NCBI RefSeq assembly: GCF_011764445.1
Contig: NZ_BLPG01000002.1
Location: forward strand, 930,001 to 994,000
DNA: 64,000 bases
From: Phytohabitans rumicis
Lineage (GTDB): Bacteria; Actinomycetota; Actinomycetes; Mycobacteriales; Micromonosporaceae
Direction of reading: 5' to 3'
Shown: positions 54,458 through 63,320 of the stretch, in pieces
How the letters are laid out: every line of letters begins with the position of its first letter
How positions within the stretch are numbered: the stretch's first letter is position 1
Notes under the pieces: model-generated
What the model saw: only the letters and a program-made list of their open reading frames with translations
Database searches by the model: none
What the model was told of the DNA's origin: nothing
Program-made: the position numbers and the translations under genes

Positions 54458-55758
54458 CTATCTGTCCACTGTGACCGGGCTGATCACCGGAGCGGGCTCA
54501 CCGGCGGCCACCATGCGGGCGATCAGGCGGCGGCGCAGGTCCGCGGCGACATCCGCGTACTCCGGGCGCCCGGCGAGGTTGGTCAGCTCGTGCGGGTCGG
54601 CGTCCAGGTCGTAGAGCAGGTCCTCGCCGTACTCGGACGCGCCCGGGTCGTCCCAGCCGTCGGCGTCGCGCGCGACGACCGCGTACGTCCACCGCCGGGT
54701 CCGGAGCGCCCGGCCCACCTGGGACTCGCTGATCTGCACGAAGACGTCGTCGTCATGGTCGTCGTCGTCCGGCTCACCGGCTTCGGCCAGGATGGACCGG
54801 CCCTGCATCTGCGCCGGCACCGGCAGGCCGGCGGCGTCCAGCAGGGTGGGCGGCAGGTCGATGAGGCTGACCAGCCGCCGCGGTGCCGGGCCGGTGCGGC
54901 CGGGTACGGACAGCACCAGCGGCACCCGGATCGACGCGTCGTGTGCGGAGCGCTTGTACTCCCCGTTGCGGGTCTTGAAATGGCAGCCGTGGTCGGAGGT
55001 GTACGCGACGACCGTGTTGTCGCGCAGGCCGAGGCTGGTCAGCGCGTCCAGCAGCCGGCCGAACGCCTCGTCCACCCGCTTGACCATGCCCAGTACCCGG
55101 CCAGGTGCTCCGATGTGGACCCGCCGAGCGCCGCCAGGTCCGGTGGGGTCCAGCGGTCCGCGTACCGGTCCGCGTAGCCGGCCGGTGCGGGATAGTCGTC
55201 GCGGGTGTTCTGGTGGTGCGGCTCGATCAGCGACAGGAAGAGGAAGAACGGCGCCTGCCGGGGCTGGGCCAGCCACCGGATGGCGGCGTCCACATAGGCG
55301 TCGGCCCGGTAGCCTGGCAACCGCACCTCGGCGCCGTCGCCGTCGTAGAGCCGGGCGTCGTACGCGTCGGAGATGAACTCCACCACGTCGGCGGCCAGCC
55401 AGTAGTCGTACCCGCCGCGCAGGTGGGGCGGGACCGGCGCGGAGTCGGTGCCGGCCAGGTGCCACTTTCCGATGTAGCCGGTCTGGTAGCCGGCGGCCGT
55501 GAAGTGGTGGGCCAGCGTGGGCACGTCCGGCGGCAGCGGGATGCCGTTGCGGTAGACGCCCGTGCGGTTCTGGTACTGGCCGGTCTGCAGCATCGCCCGC
55601 GCCGGCGCGCAGACCGGCTGCGGCGTGAACGCGTGGCTGACCAGCATGCCGCCGGCGGCCGCCCGGTCCAGTTCCGGGGTGAGGTCGAGCGGGTTGCCGT
55701 ACGCGCCGACCGAGTCGAAGCGCTGCTGGTCGCTCAGGAAGACGAGGACGTTGGTTAT
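54458..55758 (-). CDS. Type I sulfatase, Cys-type (frameshift, unclear start)
   Basis: About 430 residues. The formylglycine motif is VCAPARAM (C-x-P-x-R), followed by TGYIGKWHLAG; metal-site Asp and His lie in AYTSDHGCHF. The N-terminal metal-binding block NVLVFLSDQQRFDS starts at 55752, but no ATG, GTG or TTG precedes it in frame before a stop, and the first ATG (55647) lies after it. A frame break near 55085-55092 is repaired by one base between GYW and LGMVKRVDEAFG. No signal peptide, so a cytoplasmic aryl- or sugar-sulfatase. The C-terminus is SPVTVDR. Clustered with a sugar importer. Confidence 0.85.
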
Positions 55759-55774
55759 TTCAGGCCGGTCAGGG

Positions 55775-56584
55775 CTATCCCCGCACCAGGTACCGCTGGG
55801 TCAGGGCGAACAGCAGAGCCGTGGGCAGGAAGAGCAGGACGGCGCCCGCGGCGGTCAGGTTCCACTGGGTGAAGTACTCCTCGTTGAACAGGGTCAGCCC
55901 GATCGGCATCGTCCGCATCTCGGTGCGTGACGTGGCGATGAGCGGCCACAGGAAGTTGTTCCACTGGTACACGAACGTGAAGAGGGCGAGGACGGCCAGC
56001 GCGGGCCGGGTCTGGGGCAGGATGATGCGGGCGTAGATGCGCAGCTCCGACGCGCCGTCGACGCGGGCGGCCTCGATCAGCTCGTCCGGCAGCGGCGCGA
56101 TGTACTGCCGCATCAGGAAGATGCCGAACGCGTCGATGAGGAACGGCGCCACCAGCCCTTGGTAGCTGTCCAGCCAACCGATCTGCGAGAACATCGTGTA
56201 GATCGGGATCATCCGCACGAAGAACGGGATCATCAATGTGGACAGTACGGCCAGGAAGATGGTGCGCCGGAACGGGAAGTCGAACTTGGCGAAGACGTAG
56301 CCGACCAGCGGGTCGAAGACCAGGTGCGACAGCGTGATGAGGGTGGCCACGACGAGGCTGTTGACGAAGAACCGGCCGAACGGCGCCCGGTCGAACAGCG
56401 CGGCGAAGTTGTCGAACCGGAGCGTCTTCGGCCACAGCACCGGGTCGCCGGCGTAGATCTCGGCGTCGGACTGCAGGGCCAGCGACACCATGTAGAGCAG
56501 CGGCAGCACGGTCAGCGCGCACAGCAGCAGCACGAACAGGTACGCCACCACCCGGTCGCCGGGAAACAGACGGTCACGCGTCAT
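55775..56584 (-). CDS. ABC transporter permease, MalG/UgpE-like
   Basis: 269 residues, six membrane segments. The cytoplasmic EAA motif is EAARVDGASELRIYARIILPQTRPAL split by the usual G; SLALQSDAEIYAG precedes helix 2. It belongs to the carbohydrate-uptake (CUT1) family. The start MTRDRLFPGDR overlaps the stop of the other permease by a few bases. The 3' end lies close to the sulfatase coding block, arguing for one transcript. No ATPase gene is in the window, so a shared MsmK-type ATPase probably powers it. Confidence 0.93.
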   Translation of the reverse strand: MTRDRLFPGDRVVAYLFVLLLCALTVLPLLYMVSLALQSDAEIYAGDPVLWPKTLRFDNFAALFDRAPFGRFFVNSLVVATLITLSHLVFDPLVGYVFAKFDFPFRRTIFLAVLSTLMIPFFVRMIPIYTMFSQIGWLDSYQGLVAPFLIDAFGIFLMRQYIAPLPDELIEAARVDGASELRIYARIILPQTRPALAVLALFTFVYQWNNFLWPLIATSRTEMRTMPIGLTLFNEEYFTQWNLTAAGAVLLFLPTALLFALTQRYLVRG

Positions 56585-57457
56585 GCTCTTGCCTTCCCGC
56601 CCGCAACTGCACCACCGAGAGCGCGAGGATCACGATCAGCAGCAGGTACGACAGCGCCGAGGCGTAGCCGAAGTCCCGGAAGTCGAACGCGGTCTGGTAG
56701 ACGCGGAACACGTACAGGTCGCTGGCGTTGCCCGGACCGCCGTCGGTCACCAGGTACGGCAGCGCGAACTCCTGCAGGGCCGAGATGGTGCCGATGATGG
56801 AGACGAACACCGTGGTGGGCGCCAGCTGCGGCAGGGTCACGTGCCGGAAGCGCTGCCACGGCGTCGCGCCGTCGACCTTCGCCGCCTCGTAGTACATCTC
56901 CCCGATCCCCTGTAACCCGGCGATGAACAGCAGCGTCGCGTACCCGACGTCCTTCCAGACCGCGATCGCGGTGATGGTGGCCACCGGGTGCTCGTTGAGC
57001 CAGTTCTGCCCGGGTAGGCCGGCCGCGAGGAGCAACCTGTTCAGGATGCCGAGTTGGGGGTCGAGGATGTTTCTCCACAGGAGACCGACGATGGCGATCG
57101 AGGTCAGGTACGGCACGAGCAGGACGCCGCGGAAGACCATCCGCCCGCGCATCCGCTGGTTGAGGATGACGGCGGTGACCAGCCCGAGCACCAGGCTGGC
57201 CAGCACCGTACCGACCGCGAACCGCAGCGTCACTCCGAACGCGTGCCGCACCGCCGGGTCGCCGAACGCCTTGACGTAGTTGTCCAGGCCGGCGAACTCG
57301 TCGGCGCGTACCCCGGTGAAGGCGCTGGTGGTCAGCTCGCTGCCCAGGGGTAGAAGAACATCAGCGCGAAGAACGCCAGCGCCGGGGTGAGCAGCAGGTA
57401 CGCGGTGCGGGCGCGCTGGCGGGCCAGCCGGGAGGGCCGCCGTGCCGACCTAGCCAA
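56574..57457 (-). CDS. ABC transporter permease, MalF/UgpA-like (one frameshift)
   Basis: About 295 residues. N-terminus ARQRARTAYLLLTPALAFFALMFFYP, then the frame breaks; adding a C to the run at 57347-57350 gives YPLGSELTTSAFTGV and continues into FGDPAVRHAFGVTLRF. EAA motif YYEAAKVDGATPWQRFRHVTLP. A TTG at 57457, overlapping the binding-protein stop, is the most likely start. It forms the CUT1 heterodimer with the MalG-like permease. Confidence 0.9.
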
Positions 57458-58717
57458 CGGCCCGCTTGGCCGCGTCGGCGAAGGACTTCACCGCCGCGTC
57501 CACCGGCTTGTCGCTCAGCACGACCGACTGGTAGAGCGTCTTGTACGCGTCGTCCACTTCGGACTTCTTGCCGGTCTGCGGGAGACCGGCGTTCCAGTCC
57601 GTGGCGAACGGCAGCGCCTGCGCCACCGCGTTCATCGTCGCGTCGGCCTTGACCTCGGCGTCGGCCGCCCACGACTTGCGCGGTGCGGTCAGGCCCGCCT
57701 CCTTGCTCACCTTGAGCTGGGTTTGCAGGCTGACGATCCGCTTGAGCAGATCCCAGGCGAGATCGGCCTTGCTGGCCTTGGCCGGGATGAAGAACCCGGC
57801 GCCGGCCAGGTTGGTGCTGCGCCGCACCTTCCGCAGCGGCAGCGTGAGGCCGAAGTCGAGGTCGGGGGCGCCCTCGCGGATCGGCTTGAGGTCCCACGGT
57901 CCACTGAGGATCATCGCGGCGCGCTTGGCGGTGAAGAGCTTCTGCGGGCCGGAATAGTCGGTGCCGGCGGTCGGCACCGGTGCCACCTTGTGCTTGTGCA
58001 CCAGGTCGGCCTGGAACTGGAGCGCCTCGATCGCCGCCGGGCCCGGCACCAGGAAGTCCTTGGCGGCCGGGTCGTAGTAGCGCACGCCGTTTTCCAGCAG
58101 CCACGGCGTGGAGTAGGAGTAGTCCTGGTTGGCCGCGAAGCCGTGTACGCCGCCGCGGGTCAGCTCCTTCGCCGCGGCCAGGAACTCGTCCCAGGTGTCC
58201 GGTGGCCGGGTGATCCCGGCCGCGGCGAACATCTGCCGGTTGTAGAAGAGCAGGTTGCAGGTCAGGGCCATCTGGACGCCGTACGTCTTGCCCTGCGACT
58301 GCCAGGATTCGACCGCCGCCGCCTGCCAGTCGTCGGGGTACCCGATGGCCGCGCCGTCCTTGGCGATGTAGTCGTCGAGCGCGCGCACGTCGCCGGCGGC
58401 CGCCAGGGCGACGGTGGCGGCGCCGCCGGGCTGCTCCACGAGGTCGGCCGGGGTGCCGGCGGCGAAGTCGGTCTGCAGCTTGGTGGCCAGGTCCGGCCAC
58501 TGGAACTTCTGCCAGTTGACCGTGACGCCGTGGTCATTCTCGAACTGGGCGATGACCTCCTGCCACGCCGCGTACGCGTGGCCGGCGTTGGTGTAGAGCG
58601 TGAGCGTGCCGGCGCCGGACCCGCTGGCCTCGGGGCGCGGGAGCAGGCCGACAGCATCGGTCCGGCGGTGGCGGCGGCGCCGATTTGCAGCACGCGCCGG
58701 CGGGAGAGGTTGGGCAT
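57450..58717 (-). CDS. ABC transporter extracellular sugar-binding lipoprotein (one frameshift)
   Basis: About 422 residues. Signal MPNLSRRRVLQIGAAATAGP with lipobox LSAC directs Tat/Sec export and lipid anchoring. The body reads TLTLYTNAGHAYAAWQEV, PADLVEQPGG, GVQMALTCNLLFYNRQMF (typical of carbohydrate-binding family 1 proteins) and GPWDLKPIREGAP. The frame is lost after SACSRA and is repaired by adding one C to the run at 58632-58635. It sits between the LacI gene and the permeases; a glycan carrying sulfate is a reasonable ligand given the sulfatase. Confidence 0.9.
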
Positions 58718-58756
58718 GGCGTGCCCTTTCGTCGCGGGGGATGGTGTCGCAGGGGC

Positions 58757-59773
58757 CTATGTGGACTGGCGGACGATCAGTTCCCAGGGCTGGTGCAGGA
58801 CGGTGCCGGTGCCCGGCTGGTGGATCCGCTCGAAGAGCCGGTCCACCACGGCCGTGAAGTCGAAGCGCGGGGTGCCGACGCTGGTCAGGGCGGGGCTGAC
58901 GACCGCGCCCTCGTCGGTGTTGCCGACGCCCACCACGGCCACGTCGTCGGGCACCCGCAGGCCGAGCCGGATCGCGGCCCAGATGGCGGCGAGGGCGCCG
59001 CGGTCGGAGCCGGAGAAGATGGCGTCCGGCCGGTCGGGGCGGCTCAGCATGGCGGTGGCGGCCTGGTAGGCCGCCGACCGGGAGTCGGCCGCCGCGCGCA
59101 CCAGCGAGTCGTCACGCTCCAGGCCGCGGTCGGCCAGGACCGTCCGGTACGCGGCGAAGCGCAGGTCGTCTTCGGGCGGCTCGCCCGGCTGGCCGTGGCC
59201 GAGGTAGGCGATGCGCCGGCGGCCGGAGTCGACCAGGTGGCTCACGGCGGCGTGGCAGGCGGCCGTCTGGTCCTGCCGGACGACGTCGAAGCCGGCCGGC
59301 GGGGTCTCGTCGTCGTACACCACCAGCGCGAGGCCGTGCTGGGCGAGGGCGGCCAGTTCGCTGTCCGGCACCGAGTGGTTGGGCAGCATGAGCGCGCCGT
59401 CGACGTATTGCTCGCGCAGCACCCGCAGGACGTTGCCGGTGCGGTCGTCCGGCCCGGCCGGCAGCACGATCACCGAGTACCCCTGCCCGCGCGCGGCCTC
59501 GTGGAGCTGGTCGACGAGGCGCTCGCCCCACGGGCTGGACGGCGGCCGGTAGACGACCGCGACGAACTCGGTGCGCTGCCGGCGCAGGCTCCGCGCGGCG
59601 TGGTTGCGCTGGTAGCCAAGCGTCCGCACGGCGCTGAGGACGCGCTCGCGGGTCTGTTCCGTGACCGGGTTCGCCCGGTCCCGGCGGCCGCTGAGGATGT
59701 ACGACACGGTCGCCGTGGACACGCCGGCGTACCGCGCCACATCGCGCTGCGTCGGTGGCTTGGTCGAGCTCAT
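58757..59773 (-). CDS. LacI-family transcriptional repressor
   Basis: 338 residues from the chosen ATG at 59773 (an in-frame ATG at 59809 would add 12). HTH PTQRDVARYAGVSTATVSYILSG, hinge LGYQRNHAARSLR, and a periplasmic-binding-like effector domain (GDAIFSGSDRGALAA-like region, DDVAVVGVGNTDEGA). It precedes the binding-protein gene by 39 bp on the same strand and very probably controls this importer-sulfatase operon in response to a sugar. An imperfect dyad GGTTATACGATTACC lies directly upstream of the start (59774-59788). Confidence 0.93.
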   Translation of the reverse strand: MSSTKPPTQRDVARYAGVSTATVSYILSGRRDRANPVTEQTRERVLSAVRTLGYQRNHAARSLRRQRTEFVAVVYRPPSSPWGERLVDQLHEAARGQGYSVIVLPAGPDDRTGNVLRVLREQYVDGALMLPNHSVPDSELAALAQHGLALVVYDDETPPAGFDVVRQDQTAACHAAVSHLVDSGRRRIAYLGHGQPGEPPEDDLRFAAYRTVLADRGLERDDSLVRAAADSRSAAYQAATAMLSRPDRPDAIFSGSDRGALAAIWAAIRLGLRVPDDVAVVGVGNTDEGAVVSPALTSVGTPRFDFTAVVDRLFERIHQPGTGTVLHQPWELIVRQST

Positions 59774-59965
59774 GGTTATACGATTACCCGCTTTGGCCAT
59801 GATCGTCAAGACGCTCTGAGCAGGGACTACTCGCCGTAATATCTATCGGGTTGATGGGATTAGCAGGCCGCGCATACGCTCCGGCACGGCTGCGCGCCGG
59901 CCGCCCATCCCCTACGCTGGTGCACAGCACGATCACATCCCACGGCAGCGCCCTGCGAGGTATAG
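59774..59965. promoter_or_regulatory. Divergent region between LacI and CBS genes
   Basis: The short imperfect dyad GGTTATACGATTACC (59774-59788) abuts the LacI start, and a looser one, TAATATC...GGGATTA (59836-59861), lies further out; either could be the LacI operator. The region also holds the promoter of the plus-strand CBS-domain gene. The dyads are not strong enough to assign with confidence. Confidence 0.35.
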
Positions 59966-60400
59966 ATGCGGATCAGCGACGTACTGCGGTTCAAGGGCGA
60001 CCGGGTGCTCACGGTCAGTCCGGACAGCGACGTTCGGCACCTGGTGACGGTGCTCGCCGAGCACCGGATCGGTGCCGTCGTGGTGTCCACCGACGGCACC
60101 ACGGTCGACGGGATCGCCAGCGAGCGGGACGTCGTGCGGGCGCTGGCCGAGCGCGGCGCCGCCGTGCTCGCCGAGCCGATCACCGCCATCCACACGGCGG
60201 AGGTGCACGTCGCGGCGCCGGATACCCACCTCGAGGAGCTGATGCGGCTGATGACCGACCGCCGCATCCGGCACGTGCCGGTGGTGGCGGACGGCGTCCT
60301 GTGCGGGATCGTCAGCATCGGCGACGTGGTGAAGAACCGGATCGACGAGCTGGAGACCGAGCGCACCGCCCTGGCCGACTACATCTCAGGCGCCCGCTGA
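59966..60400 (+). CDS. Paired CBS-domain protein
   Basis: 144 residues made of two CBS modules: first VRHLVTVLAEHRIGAVVVS...GIASERDVVRAL, second LEELMRLMTDRRIRHVPVV...GIVSIGDVVKNRID. Such stand-alone Bateman modules bind adenine nucleotides and often act as energy-sensing regulators of partner enzymes. No catalytic domain is attached. Its 3' end overlaps the convergent HAD gene by 15 bp, so it is the only gene in its transcript. Confidence 0.93.
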   Translation: MRISDVLRFKGDRVLTVSPDSDVRHLVTVLAEHRIGAVVVSTDGTTVDGIASERDVVRALAERGAAVLAEPITAIHTAEVHVAAPDTHLEELMRLMTDRRIRHVPVVADGVLCGIVSIGDVVKNRIDELETERTALADYISGAR

Positions 60401-61135
60401 CCCTGCCGCCTGCGCCCGCAACCGCGCGGGCAGGTCCACGACCGAGTCCAGGCGGCGGTCGCCGGGCACCGGCGCCCGGCGGTCCGGGTCGATCAGAAAC
60501 GCGGTCATTCCCGCGCGCTCCGGCCCGGCGAAGTCCGGCTCGAAGGAGTCGCCCACGAACACCGCGTCCCCGGCGTCGATGCCGAGCGCGTCCAGCGCGA
60601 CTGCGTAGATCTTGGGGTGCGGTTTGCGCCAGCCCACGTCCACCGAGGTGACCACGGCGTCGAAGGAGGACCACAGCCCCATGGCGCGCAGGTGGTTGGG
60701 GACCAGATCGGACTGGTGAGTGTTGCTGACCACCGCGAGCCGGTGGTCGCGGGCCAGGTCGCGCACGCACGCGGCGACGCCGTCCTGGTACGTCACGCCG
60801 GTGTTCCACTCGTCGACGTACTCGACCACGAACGTCTCGACCTCGGTCGGTGCCGGTGCGCGTCCCAGCACGCCGGCCAGGAACACGGTGCCGACCTCGG
60901 TCATCGAGAACTCGTGGTCGTCCCGGTCGCTGAGCCGGTCGAACTGGTCGGTGGTCCGCGACCAGGCACCGAGGAAGTCCGGGTAGCTCAGGTCGGCGCC
61001 CCACCGCACCAGCAGGGCGTGCGACCGGGCGTACCCCTGCTCGACGCGGCTGGCGTTGTACGCGACCAGCGTGCCGAAGAAGTCGAACAGGACGTGCGAG
61101 TGGCGGGTACCAGGCATCGCTGCATCATCGCTCAT
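60386..61135 (-). CDS. HAD-superfamily hydrolase
   Basis: 249 residues. Motif I is LFDFFGTLVAYN (D-F-F-G-T, with Phe replacing the usual third-position Asp/variable residue), motif II region LAVVSNTHQSD, Lys in WRKPHPKIYAVAL, and motif IV FVGDSFEPDFAGPERAG. This is the dehalogenase/phosphatase subfamily with a helical cap (residues 20-95). The substrate is not predictable; 2-haloacid dehalogenase-like or phosphoglycolate-type phosphatases are the nearest families. It overlaps the CBS gene tail-to-tail. Confidence 0.88.
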   Translation of the reverse strand: MSDDAAMPGTRHSHVLFDFFGTLVAYNASRVEQGYARSHALLVRWGADLSYPDFLGAWSRTTDQFDRLSDRDDHEFSMTEVGTVFLAGVLGRAPAPTEVETFVVEYVDEWNTGVTYQDGVAACVRDLARDHRLAVVSNTHQSDLVPNHLRAMGLWSSFDAVVTSVDVGWRKPHPKIYAVALDALGIDAGDAVFVGDSFEPDFAGPERAGMTAFLIDPDRRAPVPGDRRLDSVVDLPARLRAQAAGSAGA

Positions 61136-61224
61136 GGCCGTACCCGTAGTCCTGTGGAGCTACGCCCGCGGTGCGCTCCGCGGCGGGACGCGGACCACAT
61201 CGGGTAATCCGTAGCTTCGGTGCC

Positions 61225-62196
61225 GTGGCAACCCGTACCCAATTCGGCAGACTGCGCCGTACCCTGCTGGCCGCGCTCGTCGGTGCGGCGGTGGTCGTAC
61301 CGATGTCCGGCGCGGCCCGGTCCGAGTCCGTGCCGGCACCGGCGCCCGCGGCCCTCGGCCCGTTGCGGGCCGCGACCTGCGCGTCCGACGTGGCGGCGCG
61401 GTACGCCGCCGACCGGGACGGCGTCCGCGCCGCCGAGCGGATGGCCGCCGGCCACGGCGACCGGCGGCGGGCCGCCGCGCTGCGCGCGCTGGCCGACCCC
61501 GCGCGGCGGCTGCTGTGGTTCGACGGCCGCGACGGCGGCCGAAGCGCCGAGGTGCTCGGCGACCTGTGCCGGGCCGACCGGATCGCCGTGCTGGTGCCCG
61601 GCTCGGACACCAGCTTCGAGGAGTACGGGCGGCTCCGCGACGGCGCGGTGGCGCTGCACCGGGAGCTGGGCGGCCGATCCGCCGTGATCGCCTGGCTCGG
61701 CTACCCGACGCCCAGCATGCTGAGCCTGTCGGTGCTGACGCCGTCGCGCGCCGGCGCCGCCGCCCCGGCGCTGCGCGCGTTCGTCGACGAGGTGAACGCG
61801 GCCAGGCCGGCGGCCCGGATTTCCGTGCTGTGCCACTCGTACGGGTCGGTGGTCTGCGCCCGGGCCGCCGCCGGACTGCCGGTGTCCGGCATCGTGCTGT
61901 ACGGCAGCCCGGGCACCGGCTTCGACGACGTCGCCGCCCTGCGCACCACGGCGACGGTGTGGGCCGGCCTGGGCGCCCGCGACCCGATCGGCCGGGTGCC
62001 GCACGTGCGGCTGCGCCTGCCGTTCGTCACCCTCGGGTTCGGCACCGATCCGGTCTCGCCCCGGTTCGGCGCCCGGACCTTCCCGGCCGGCGACGCCGGC
62101 CACAGCGACTACCTGGAGCCGGGCTCGGTGTCGCTGGCGAACATCGCCCGGATCGTCCAGGGCCGGTCACCGTCCGAAGGGGACACCCATGCGTGA
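61225..62196 (+). CDS. Secreted DUF1023-type alpha/beta hydrolase
   Basis: 323 residues from the GTG at 61225 (VATRTQFGRL), chosen because it begins a signal peptide with hydrophobic core LLAALVGAAVVVPM. The DUF1023 landmarks are present: DRIAVLVPGSDTSFEEY, a nucleophile elbow VLCHSYGSVVCA, and a His near the C-terminus in GHSDYLEPGS. The Cys before His in the elbow is unusual. A GTG at 61171 would give a longer form. The 3' end overlaps the acyltransferase start by 8 bp. Possible lipid or acyl-ester hydrolase acting outside the cell. Confidence 0.85.
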   Translation: MATRTQFGRLRRTLLAALVGAAVVVPMSGAARSESVPAPAPAALGPLRAATCASDVAARYAADRDGVRAAERMAAGHGDRRRAAALRALADPARRLLWFDGRDGGRSAEVLGDLCRADRIAVLVPGSDTSFEEYGRLRDGAVALHRELGGRSAVIAWLGYPTPSMLSLSVLTPSRAGAAAPALRAFVDEVNAARPAARISVLCHSYGSVVCARAAAGLPVSGIVLYGSPGTGFDDVAALRTTATVWAGLGARDPIGRVPHVRLRLPFVTLGFGTDPVSPRFGARTFPAGDAGHSDYLEPGSVSLANIARIVQGRSPSEGDTHA

Positions 62197-63319
62197 GCTC
62201 GTCTGGCGGATCGAGGCCGCCACCCCGCCGGATCGGGACCGGGCCGTCGACGCGCTGCGCGCGTTCGCCATCGCGGGCGTCGTGCTCGGGCACTGGCTGG
62301 TCACCGCGCTGGTCGTGGACAGCGGCGCGGTACGCGGGGCGAGCCCGCTGCGGTACCTGCCGCTCGCCCCGGTGTCCTGGCTGTTCCAGACGCTCGCGGT
62401 GTTCTTCCTCGTCGGCGGGCTGGCCGCGGCCTGCGGTTACGCGCGTTCCGGTACCCGCGGCCTGCCGTACCGGACATGGCTGGCGGCCCGGATGGCGCGG
62501 CTGTGGCGGCCGGTGGCGGCCGTGCTCGTGGTGTGGACGGTGGTCGCCGGGGCGCTGCTCGCGTCCGGTGTGGACCCGCAGACGGTACGCACGCCGCTGC
62601 GGCTGGTGCTCTCGCCGCTGTGGTTCCTGCTGGTGTTCGCCGTGTTGACGGCCGCGACACCGCTGGTCGCCCGGCTGCATCCCGGGTGGCCGCTGGCCGT
62701 CGTGGTGCTCGTCGACGTGGTACGGCTCGGCCTCGACGGCCCGGCCTGGCTCGGTTGGGCCAACGTGGCGGCCGGATGGCTGGTCCCCTTCACGCTCGGT
62801 GCCGCCTGGGCGCGGGGCCGGCTGCGCGACCGTACGACGTTGTGGGCGCTGGCGATCGGCGGGGCCACGGCGACGGTCGCCCTCGTACGGTGGGCCGGCT
62901 ATCCGGCGTCGATGGTCGGCGTACCCGGGGAAGGCTTCTCGAACCTGGACCCGCCGAGCCTCGCCGCCGTCACGTTCGGCCTCGCGCAGTGCGGCGCCGC
63001 CGGCCTGCTGCTGGGTCCGCTGCGCCGGCTGACGCGGCGCCCGCGCCCCTGGGCGGCGGTGGCGCTGGCCAACCTGTCCGCGATGACGATCTTCCTGTGG
63101 CACCAGACCGCGATGATCGCGGTCACCGCGCTGGGCCTGCTCGCCGGCCGCCCCCTGCCCGGCCTGCACACCGTGCCGGACGGCGCGGCCTGGGTGGCCG
63201 CCCGGTTCGGCTGGTTGCCACTGTTCGCGCTGGCGCTGCTGGTGTGCTGCGCGGCGTTCCACGCCCACGAGCGGGCCGCGCCCGCCAAGGTCAAGATCAC
63301 GACTACCGGGAGTACCTAA
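62189..63319 (+). CDS. Acyltransferase 3-family membrane protein
   Basis: 376 residues with ten hydrophobic segments. The catalytic-type His is in RAFAIAGVVLGHWLV after helix 1 and the Arg-rich loop is RTWLAARMARLWRP, both typical of OafA/NolL-like O-acyltransferases. They acylate polysaccharides, peptidoglycan or antibiotics with acyl groups passed across the membrane. Its overlap with the hydrolase gene suggests a coupled acylation/deacylation pair at the cell surface (inference). Confidence 0.9.
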   Translation: MRELVWRIEAATPPDRDRAVDALRAFAIAGVVLGHWLVTALVVDSGAVRGASPLRYLPLAPVSWLFQTLAVFFLVGGLAAACGYARSGTRGLPYRTWLAARMARLWRPVAAVLVVWTVVAGALLASGVDPQTVRTPLRLVLSPLWFLLVFAVLTAATPLVARLHPGWPLAVVVLVDVVRLGLDGPAWLGWANVAAGWLVPFTLGAAWARGRLRDRTTLWALAIGGATATVALVRWAGYPASMVGVPGEGFSNLDPPSLAAVTFGLAQCGAAGLLLGPLRRLTRRPRPWAAVALANLSAMTIFLWHQTAMIAVTALGLLAGRPLPGLHTVPDGAAWVAARFGWLPLFALALLVCCAAFHAHERAAPAKVKITTTGST

Positions 63320-63320
63320 G

